NCBI GenBank assembly: GCA_030019105.1
Contig: JASEGY010000087.1
Location: forward strand, 1-10,754
Direction: 5' to 3'
Source of the DNA: a bacterium
GTDB lineage: Bacteria > UBA9089 > JASEGY01
Length of the DNA: 10,754 nucleotides
Shown piece after piece: positions 1 through 9,500 of this stretch. The notes below the pieces were generated by a model. The model made no database searches, was not told the origin of the DNA, and saw only the letters and a list, made by a program, of their open reading frames with translations. A program made the translations under genes and the position numbers. Position 1 is the stretch's first letter. Every line of letters begins with the position of its first letter.

Positions 1-15
1 CGCAATCTGCAATCC
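1..15 (+). repeat. Edge of a heptamer tandem array (GCAATCC type)
   Basis: Two head-to-tail 7-bp units, GCAATCT (2-8) and GCAATCC (9-15), are preceded by a C that fits the end of another unit. They match the 11-unit array at 704-780 inside the protease gene. The array probably continues upstream of the window. The HNH-like reading frame begins about ten bases after the last unit. Confidence 0.6.
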
Positions 16-24
16 AAAATTGGT

Positions 25-80
25 TTGGTTGCGGCCAGAGGCCGCGCTAAGATTTCCGTTGCGGATATTGCGGGGTTATG
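25..80 (+). pseudogene. Displaced 5' end of the HNH gene (apparent frameshift)
   Basis: HNH proteins of this type usually carry an Arg-rich helix and a CxxC zinc pair just before the EIDH motif. In the frame of the downstream gene, codons 51-77 read DFRCGYCGV, with Cys codons at 60-62 and 69-71. That stretch has no ATG, GTG or TTG and is closed by a TAA at 48-50. In another frame, codons 25-51 (starting TTG) read LVAARGRAK, which looks like the missing helix. One missing base near position 51 would join them as ARGRAK-DFRCGYCGV. This is either a real frameshift or a sequencing/assembly error. The joined product is inferred. Confidence 0.5.
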
Positions 81-518
81 GAAACCGAATCCGGCGGTCA
101 ATTAGAGATTGACCATTTTCGCCCTCGGTCGCACGGTGGCAAGGACACTCTGGATAACTTGGTCTACGCCTGCCCGACTTGTAACCGCTTCAAGGGAGAT
201 TACTGGCCCGTATTTGATGCAGGTCCAGACCTGAGACTGCTTCATCCGCAACAGGATGATCTGTCCTCACATATCGGATCACTCCCCGATGGCCGGCTGA
301 TTGGTTTGACAAAACGCGGTTGGTTTCACATCCAACGCCTGCGACTGAACCGCGCACAACTGGTTGATCTCCGGCTTCAGCGGGCCGAGGAGCAACGCTT
401 GCGCCAAACTCTGGAGCACAATCAGCGAGCGAATACCCGGCTACGGGAGTACGTGCGCGAATTGGAGGAGGAGACTGAACGTCTGTTGCAGATCATCGCA
501 GAGTTGACACACGAATAA
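78..518 (+). CDS. HNH endonuclease family protein, probably 5'-truncated or frameshifted
   Basis: This is a 146-residue frame from ATG 78. The core motif is LEIDHFRPRSHGG (residues 9-21), then LDNL (25-28) and CPTCNRFKG (32-40). His13, Asn27 and Asn36 fit the metal-binding/catalytic HNH set, and Cys32/Cys35 form half of a structural zinc site. The other zinc pair (CGYC) lies just upstream in the same frame, before the ATG, so this start probably gives an incomplete domain. Residues about 47-75 match the conserved extension of many small HNH proteins (LLHPQ, then a short beta region and TKRGW). Residues 85-146 are strongly helical and rich in Leu, Arg and Glu, probably a coiled coil. HNH domains of this type cut DNA using a divalent metal. 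The substrate is unknown, and no methylase, toxin partner or phage genes are visible. A weak purine run lies ahead of the ATG. The gene ends 56 bp before the protease start. The family call is firm; whether the protein is functional is doubtful. Confidence 0.8.
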   Translation: METESGGQLEIDHFRPRSHGGKDTLDNLVYACPTCNRFKGDYWPVFDAGPDLRLLHPQQDDLSSHIGSLPDGRLIGLTKRGWFHIQRLRLNRAQLVDLRLQRAEEQRLRQTLEHNQRANTRLREYVRELEEETERLLQIIAELTHE

Positions 519-574
519 GTTGTTAAGACCGGTATCGTCGTGCCGGGCCAATAATAATTAAGAGGAGGGCTGTA
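519..574 (+). promoter_or_regulatory. Spacer with strong Shine-Dalgarno for the giant protease
   Basis: The sequence AGGAGG at 563-568 lies 6 nt before ATG 575, inside a longer purine run (561-569). This perfect ribosome-binding site fixes the start of the giant gene. An AT-rich stretch, AATAATAATTA (550-560), precedes it. I see no convincing spaced -35/-10 pair and no rho-independent terminator, so the promoter may lie upstream or the two genes may be cotranscribed. Confidence 0.85.
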
Positions 575-3500
575 ATGAATTTCTTGTCACGTGTAGTATT
601 ATTACCCGCAGGTCTGATCCTGATGCTGGGGAGTTTGGTCCTGGCCGAAACTAAAGAGGGGGGAGGAGACAGTAATTCTGCTCAATCAGCTTCGAGTATC
701 ACTGAAATCCGCAATTCTGAATCCGCAATCCCCAATCCCCAATCTGCAATCCGCAATCCGCAATCCGAAATCCGCAATCGAAAGTATGCCCCTGGCCAGG
801 TATTGGTTAAATTCAAGGCCGGGACATTAACCGGGCTTCAGAAGGCTGCTCACCGCAAAATGGGCAGCCAGCCAATCAAATCTTTTTCTATAATTCCGGT
901 CCAACAGGTAGACATCCCTGACAGCATGACCGTGGAAGAGGCCGTAAAAAAGTATAGCCAGGCCCCTGAGGTGGAATATGCCGAGCCTAACTATTATCGT
1001 TCTTATTTTAAAACCATCCCTGATGATCCCCGTTTTGACCGGCTCTGGGGTATGGACAATCCCTCGGATGCTGACATCGACGCGGTTGAGGCCTGGGATA
1101 TTGAGACCGGAAAGAGTGAAGTAATAGTCGCCTTAATTGACAGCGGTGTGGATCTAAATCATGAAGACCTGGCCGACAATATCTGGACTAATTCGAATGA
1201 TATCCCCGATAATGGGATAGACGACGACCACAACGGTTATATTGACGATGTCAATGGCTGGAACTTTGCGGCCAGGAATAATGATCCGACTAACAGCGAC
1301 TATTATCCCTGGAATTCTCATGGAACAGCCATGGCCGGCTCAATTGCGGCCAGGGGGAATAATGGAATCGGCATCACTGGAGTAAGCTGGCGGGCCAAAA
1401 TTATGCCATTAGCTATGAACACCTGGGGGCCGACGGTGGCTGATGAAGTGGAGGCGATTGATTATGCCGTCCGGCATGGGGCTAAAGTAATTAACGCCAG
1501 CTTCGGGGGCAATTTTTTTTCCCGGACAGAAAAAGAGGCCATTTCACGGGCCAATGAGGCCGGGGTGTTAATGGTCGCTTCAGCCGGCAACGATGGTGGG
1601 GATAATGATCTTATCCCCATGTATCCAGCCAGCTACGACCTGCCCAATATTATTGCTGTTGCCGCTACAGGGCGGCACGACTATCTGACCTCCTTTTCTA
1701 ACTATGGGGACTTCTCAGTGCATCTGGCTGCCCCGGGTGAACACATCTACACCACTATTCCTGAAAATGGCTACCAGTACATCGCGGGCACTTCACCGGC
1801 CGCGGCTTACGTTTCCGGGGCAGCCGCCCTGATCTGGGCGCATGGGCCTGATTTGTCTCATTTAGAAGTCAAGGCCAGGCTGATGGAGTCGGTCGATCTT
1901 CTGCCTCAACTGGCTGATAAGACAGTAAGCGGCGGCAGGATTAATCTGGCCCGCGCCCTCGGCGCTGTCTTCCCTAATCCTCCTACTAACCTTTTGGTCA
2001 CTTCCACTGACCAGGAAATCACCCTCACCTGGACTGACCCAATTACTAATGAGAACGGAAGCCCGCTCAGTGATCTAAGCACTGTCCAGGTTTATGACAA
2101 TGATTCTTTAACAGCTACCATCCCGGCGGAAGTAAAGACCTGGCTTGATCCTGCGCCTGCTCCCCGACCACATGTATATCACCTTCGGGCGGTCAATAGC
2201 AGTGGCTATGAAAGCCGGCTCAGCACAAAGAGCGAGCGGATAACTACGGCCCCTTCTATCTTTTTTGATTTTGAAGATGACGGTGGTGGATTCAAGCCCA
2301 ATGACAGTTGGGCCTGGCGATGGGGACAGGTGAAAAGCGGACCCAGGACAGCCCACTCCGGCGAAAATGCCTGGGGTGTTAATTTAGTCCTGGAATTTTA
2401 TCAAAACGGCAGTTCAGGATATTTAGATTCACCCCTTCTGACACTGCCTCCTGACGCCTATCTTTCCTTCTATCACTATTTTGAAACCATCACCGGTCAG
2501 GCGGCCGGATGTAATGTTCAGATATCCACTGACGGAGGGAAAGAATTTTCCTTGCTTGAACCCGAAGGAGACTACCCCACAGACGAGATATCCGCCCTTG
2601 ATTATGATCCCGGTTTTAGCGGCCAAAGCGGGACTTACCTGCCGGTGGTTTTTGATCTGAGTGAATATGCCCGGCAAGAAGTAATCATCAGGTTTGAATA
2701 CGGCCTCGGATTTGAATTTCCCTACTGGTGGTGGTGGGGAGAAAAACCTCAATGGGAGGAACAGAGTTTCAGGTGGTATATCGATGATGTGGCCATTACG
2801 GCTCAATCATTGCCGCCCACTGTGAGCAGCATTCACCCCTCCTTTGGAGAGCCGACAGCCGAAACGCCGGTCACCATTTCCGGCAGCGGATTTAACACAG
2901 GGACGCTGGTTGTCCTGCGGGGTGAAGACGGAACGGAAATAAAGGGGACAGGCCTCACCGTAGTTGATTCAGGCACTATTACGACTAACTTTGATCTGAC
3001 CGGAGCAGAAGAAGGCGCCTATGAGATAGTGGTGACCAACCCTGACGGTCTGTCTGCCTCCTTGCCGGCCGGTTTTACCATCAACCCGCCTCTGGCCGTA
3101 ACCGCCATCTATCCTTCCTCAGGTCTTAACAGCGGCTCACTAAATTTGACGGCCCTCTTTGGCTCTCAATTTATGGACGGGACCGGCCTGAAATTGACCT
3201 TTCCCGGCGAGGACGATATTGAGGGCGTGGAAATAGAAATAGTAAGTTCCAATCAAATCAAGGGAGACTTTGACCTGACCGGGGCCCGGACCGGGTTGTG
3301 GGATGTGGTGGTCACTAATCCAAACGGTCAATCGGCCACACTTAAAACCGGCTTCCTGGTCAATACCCGGGTCTCTACCCCTTATGATTGGGAGATGACA
3401 GACATTGGCCAGGGAAAAAAATCCGGGGCAATGGTCGCCGTGGTCGTGGGGGACGCTGATAATGATGGCCTTTCGGAAATATATGGAGCGAATAGTGACG

Positions 3501-6500
3501 GCTATCTTTATCAGAATAAAGACGGTGAGTGGGTAGAAGTTGTTTTGCTGGAAAAATGGGATAGCAGGGAGCCGATGAAGGGAATAGCCATTGGAGACGC
3601 AGACAATGACGGCGAAGCCGAGCTTTACGGGGTAGGCCGGCAGCAGCTCTACCGGTTTAAATGGAATGGAAGAAGATGGAAGAGAACCGCTATCAGGCCG
3701 GTAAGCAGCTACACCGGCGACATCGCGATAGGTGATGGAAATAACGATGGCCGATGTGAGATATATCTTGCCGGCAGCAAAAATATCTACTCTCTCCGCT
3801 GGACCGGCTCTGACTGGGAGCGTTCCACCGTAGGCGCTGCGGCTGACTACATGGGGGCGGTGGCCATTGGTGACGGTGATAATGATGGATTCTTAGATGT
3901 CTACGGGGCCAGCAATGACCATCATGTCTATCAGTTCCAGTGGACTGGTTCTGATTGGGATAAGACTGACCTGGGCAGCGGTTCAGGTCCCATGTTGGAT
4001 GTGGCCGTGGGAGATGGTGATAATGACGGTTTCTTTGAGGTCTATGGGGCCTGTCAGGATGGCCACCTCTATCAATTTAGCTCCGCCAGGCCGGCTCGGC
4101 CCGCCAGGCCGGCTCGGCCCACCGGCGATCCCAAAGACCTGGCCAACGTGGGAAGCCCGCTGCGATCAGTAACCATTGGGGACGGAGACAATGACGGTAA
4201 GATGGAGATTTATGTCGCCGCCGAGGACGGCCATCTTTACCGGATCGAAGGTAACGGGACGATAATAGGCCTGGGCAAAGGTTCGGACTACATGCTGGCC
4301 GTAACAACCGGTGATGGGGATAACGATGGATATATCGAGGTCTACACAGGCAGCAGCGATTCTCACCTCTATCAATTTGCGGTTACTTCCACCCCGCGAA
4401 TTTCAGGCATCAACCCTGATTTTGGTAGCGGCATATCGGAGGTTACTCTTTCTGGTGTCCGGTTTGGCGACGGGGCTGAGGTTAAACTGGTCATGGGCGA
4501 AACAGAGATTATGGGCAGTGACATCACTGTGGCTGATTCAGTTACTGGAACTGTGAGAGAGTTAGCCTTTATGGTTGACGGCGTAGAAAATTTAGACGTC
4601 GCTTACCTGGATGTGAGCTATAGTGAAGGGATCACGATTATTAAGATCACGGCTGGAGACCTGACCGAAGGCGCCACTCCGCAAGTCAACATCGAAGGAG
4701 GCCGGGTGAGAATGATCCTGAACATCCTTGGCCTGGCCGGGGTAAGTGGTTCAGGTTCTATTTTCAAGGTGACCTTTGTGGGAGACGGAGAATTCTCCAT
4801 AGATGAGGTGGCTTTAGGCAGCACTGATGCTACAAATATTTCGGCAGATGTGACCCAGGTGATTACTCCTGTGGCTACCCTGACCGCGGCTACCCTGACC
4901 GTAAGTTTTGATCTGACTGAAGCGGAACAAGGTCTTTGGGATGTAGTCATCACCAATCCTAATGGCCAGAGTAACACCCTCACTAAGGGTTTCTTTGTCA
5001 ATCCTGTGCCTGCCCTGACCACCTTTTATCCTCCTTCCGGCCTTAATACCGGAGAGGTGGACATATTTTTCTTTGGTAAGTACTTATCTCCTGATCTGGA
5101 GATTAAATTAAGCCGGGCCGGACAGCCGGAGATAGAGGCGACCGAATTAAAGCTGATTTCATCCGGCCAACTGAAAGCCGGCTTTGATCTGACCGATGCT
5201 GCACCCGGCCCCTATCAAGTAATAGTTACTACTTTAGAGGGTGATTCCGTTGGCTTGCCTGAACTCTTTCTGGTTAATAGAAAGCAAACTCAGGCCTATA
5301 GCTGGCAAACAAACAACATTGGCCAGGTAAAACCAGAGTTGCTTACTATGCTGACGGCTGGTGACGGCAACAACGACGGAGAGATTGAGCTTTACAGTTC
5401 CGGCCTTGACGGTATCCAGCAGTTCAAATGGACCACTTCCGGCTGGGATAAAGATTATGTCGGCGGTTGGGGCACTTTCTTTGTAGGGGTTGGTGATGCG
5501 GATAATGACGGAAAAGCGGAACTTTACGGCACGGGTTTCCATGGCATCTACCAGTTTAAATGGACCGGTAAAGAGTGGAAAGGGGCCAGTCTTGGCCTTG
5601 AGACGGATATCCTTATCATTGGTTTTCTCATTGGGGATGCCGACAATGACGGGATGAAAGAAATCTATGCTGCTGATGAGAGCGGCTGCATCTATCAGAT
5701 TCGCCGGAGCGGTCCGGCCTGGGAAAGGCTTAAAATAGGTTCTATTGGGGGAATGCCCATCGGCGGGGCCATCGCTGATGGGGACAATGATGGCTCCCTG
5801 GAACTCTACGTCTCCAGCGTCGAAGGTGAAGGTATCTATCAATTTCGCTGGACCGGTTCTGAGTGGGAGAGAAATGAAGTGGGCTCCAATGAAGGGATGA
5901 TGGGCGGCCTGGCTGTTGGTGATGGAGATAACGACGGACAGTCCGAGGTCTATGCCGTAAACGAAGATGGCTTTATCTACCGGTTTCAATGGAAGGATTC
6001 TGAGTGGGAAAAAAGCAAGGTCATCAAGATAGGGAAAAATGTCCAACCCTTTATGGTGATAGGTGATGGGGATAATGACGGAGATATGGAATTATACGTC
6101 AGTGATGAAAAAGGGGCTTATCAGATTCAATGGACCGGTTCAACCTGGCAAAAATCCTTCATCTGCGCTCTATCCTCGGATTTAGAGAAAGAATCCGGCC
6201 AGTATCCCCCCCCTATTGTTTTCCTTGAGCATAAAAAAGAAACAAAATCCGAAACCCTGAAATCCAAACTCCAGGCCAGATTTGGATATGAGAATGAAAT
6301 GCCCGGCTGGATACTGGCCTTAACTGATGGAGATAATGACGGCTCCCTGGAGTTGTACGGAACTTTGCCTGATATTGGTGGTACCTATCAGGTCAAACAA
6401 ACTACCGGCCCGGAGTTATCTGCGGTTACCCCTTCTCAGGGTGCGGACACTGGCCCCATTACTGTAACCATTTCCGGAGTCAGACTCGATGATAAAGATG

Positions 6501-9500
6501 GAGGCATGACTGTCTATCTGGCCAATGATAAAAAGGATATGCTGTCAGGCCGTGCGGTGAACTTAGCTGACTCAACTACCCTGACCGTCACCTTTGACCT
6601 GGCGGGGGCATCATTAGGCGATTGGGAGGTAGTGGTTACCAACCCGGACGGTCAATCTGATACTCTGGAAGCCGGCTTTGCAATTATTGCCCCCCAACCG
6701 AGCTTGATTTCTATTAACCCTGACCAAATAATGGCGGCTTCCCTGCCCATTGACATGGAGATTATCGGGGCGAATTTCAGGAACAGCGCTGAAGTGAAAT
6801 TAGATGCCGCCAGCTTCTTTGAAGACGGGGAGTCAGGGAACTCGAAATGGGATATCTCCGGTTTCGTCCTGACTACCGAAGAGGCCCATAGTGGGAATTA
6901 CAGCTTTTCGGCCGGGAGTAAAAAGGACTCTCCTTACCTGATGGAAACCATTGATCCGATCCTTATCTCGCCCGGGAAATCCACCCTTTCTTTATGGTTT
7001 TATTCTACGGAGGGATGTTGGAAAGATGATTGGGGATATAATTATTGTGGTTTCCCTAATGCTTACATAGAGATTTCATTAGACGGAAGGAAGTGGAAAT
7101 GGTTTGATAGTTTTAGTAGTTATGAATCATCCTGGGTAAAAAGAGAGTTTGATTTAAGTAAGTATGAGGGTGAGGAAGTATACCTGAGAATTATCTGCGA
7201 AACACATAGAACAGGAGATGTCCCGGTATTTTATGTGGACGACATCGTTGTCGGCCCGGTGATTGACCTGGCCGAGGTTGCTTTCCAGGGAGAAGGCCTC
7301 ATTACGGCGACCATTCCGGCCGGGACCATGCCGGATACCTACAATGTAACCGTCATCAACCCCGGCGGCCGGAAGGCCACCCTGTCCAATGCCCTGAAGA
7401 TAGAGCGGGGACCAATCCGGGTCGTCTATGTTGATATTAACAACATTAGCGGGGAAGAGGATGGCAGTCAGGATTTCCCCTACACCAGTATCCAGGCAGC
7501 TATCGATGTGGCTTTCAGTGGCGATACGGTCTCGGTAGCCCCCGGAGAATATGTGGAGAATCTGGTTATCGAAGGCAAGGATATTGCCATTATTGGCTCT
7601 TCGCCTTGGGAGACCTCCATTGAAGGGGCCGGAGGGAATGAAGGAGACTTTGATGTGCCGGTAAGCTTTGGTGAAGATTATCCTCCCCCAAAATATATCT
7701 TCCCCAATGAGAATAAAGCCACCGTCACCTTCAAGAAGGTAAAGGCCGGACGAATAGAAGGATTTGCCATCATTGGAGTCGCCGGGGGGGAAGGAGTCCC
7801 CCCGTATATTTCCGTTGGGTCTGAAGAGGGAATTATTATGCCTGTGCCTATTCCTTGGAGTGGAGCGCCCGCCATTCGATGTGAAGCGGCCAATCTCGTT
7901 ATTACCGGGAATGTTATCGCCGCAGGTGAGACGGGCATCTTGCTTAGCGAAGGATCATCCGCTGTTATCAGTCACAATATCATTATTGATAATACGGGAT
8001 CAGGCATCCAGGTTGAACCGGGCCCGACTTCTATTGTTAATAACACCATCGTCGGCAATGGGACAGGTATTTCGATGACCTTCCCCGGCACGGAAATTCC
8101 GACTTCTTTACCAATAGCCGTCAATAATATCATTGTAGGAAACGACATCGGCATAACTAATTATGGTTTTTCACCTCTGCTGCTCACCTACAACAATGTC
8201 TGGGGTAATCCCAAAGAGGATTACGTGGACTGCTCCCCTGGCGATGAAGACATCTCGGTTGATCCCCTCTTTGTCGATCCTGAAGAGGGAGACTATCACC
8301 TCCGGGTGAATTCTCCCTGCCTTGACGCCGGGGATCCGGATTATGACTATTCTCTGGAGCCGAAACCTAACGGCGGCCGAATTAATTTAGGGGCCTACGG
8401 TAATACCCCGGAGGCCACGCCTACTTATCCCCCTGACTACTTTGGCTCTATTGCAGGAACCATCACCTATGAAGGAAAGGCTGACATTGGTACCATTTAT
8501 GTCCAGGCTTTGGATGAAGACGGTAAAGTTATTGCCGATGGACAAATAATAAATGTGGTGACAGATTACGGAGTAAAACATGGGAGGTCAACCGATTTCA
8601 TTTATGCCTCTTATGTATTGGATAGCCTGCTTCCTGATACTTACTACGTGAGGGCCTTTGTTGACCTTGATGGGGACGAAGAGCCAGGCTCAGGGGAGCC
8701 GGTGGAAAAATATCCTGATCCGGTCAAGGTAGTCAGTGGAGAGACGGTAGCAGAGATAGATATTACCATCATCCAGTTGATTCCCCGAACCATCTATGTC
8801 GATATGAGCAACCAGAGCGGCGAGGAGGACGGCAGCCAGAAGTATCCTTACACCGGCATCCAGGCCGGGATTGACGCCGCGAACAGCGGGGATACGGTCT
8901 CGGTGGCCGCCGGAGAATATGAGGCGAATCTGGTTATTGAAGGCAAGGAGATTAAGCTTGTGGGGGCTTTGGCAGGGGCTACCGTCATTAAGGGGGATGA
9001 AAACAGCTCAGGAGTGACTTTTGTGGCAGTATCCGGAGGCCGGATTGAGGGCTTCACTATTACCGTGCCGATGGGGATGATAATCGTTTGTAACAACTCT
9101 TCTCCTATTATCCATAATAACGTAATTACTGATGGCCGAGTCGGCATCTCTGTTGATGCCCTTTCTGCTCCAATGATTACTAACAATACTATAGTTAACA
9201 ATGTTACTGGTGTTATTTTTTGGGGGGAGATGCCGCGATTTACGGTCGAAGAACTAATTGAAATGCTGCAGGAAGGATTCGACCTTTCGGCTCTGAAGCC
9301 TCCGATTATTACCAATAACATTGTAGTTAAGAATAGCAATGCCGGCATTATGGTGGAAGAAGACCGCGAGGGGCATGTCAAATGGACTATCCAACAGTAT
9401 GCTCAAGATGAGGCATTCATAACAGCCATTATGGAAGCCGGCATTTCTTTGGATATGCTTATGAATATATTTGCGGAATGGGATGGGCTTCCGGATCCCA

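Larger units (their letters stand above)
4388..5278 (+). other. Domains: TIG3 (interrupted) and TIG4
   Basis: TIG3 starts PRISGINPDFGSG and continues to AEVKLVMG and ITVADS. It then breaks off and resumes after about 105 residues with TLTVSFDLTEAEQGLWDVVITNPNGQ. The resumed part matches the corresponding strands of uninterrupted TIG5 (ADSTTLTVTFDLAGA). TIG4 follows (FYPPSGLNTG to YQVIVTTLEGDS) and leads into propeller B. The split of TIG3 is visible by comparison with its paralogues. Confidence 0.8.

Noticed and set aside
57..76. Inverted heptamer copies (TTGCGGATATTGCGG) at the HNH start
   Set aside because: They encode the conserved CGYC zinc pair, so the resemblance is more simply explained by coding constraint.
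530..550. Terminator hairpin from the two CCGG elements after the HNH gene
   Set aside because: Only four base pairs, with no following T-run.
504..558. Promoter built from TTGACA (504-509) or TTGTTA (520-525) with an AATAAT box near 550
   Set aside because: The spacings are far from 17 bp, and TTGACA lies inside the HNH coding sequence.
3897..4556. Plus-strand frames at 3897-4172 and 4311-4556
   Set aside because: They are out-of-frame readings of propeller A and TIG3 with repetitive, Met/Trp-rich composition, and no ribosome-binding site was seen.
4556..4870. Cellulosomal scaffoldin identity for the giant protein
   Set aside because: Only one short cohesin-like segment is present, with no carbohydrate-binding module 3 and no dockerin in the window.
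3449..6343. CRISPR-like array from the regularly spaced GGTGATGGNGATAATGAYGG motifs
   Set aside because: Spacing is about 140 bp, the motifs vary at third positions, and they encode calcium-binding propeller loops in one continuous frame.
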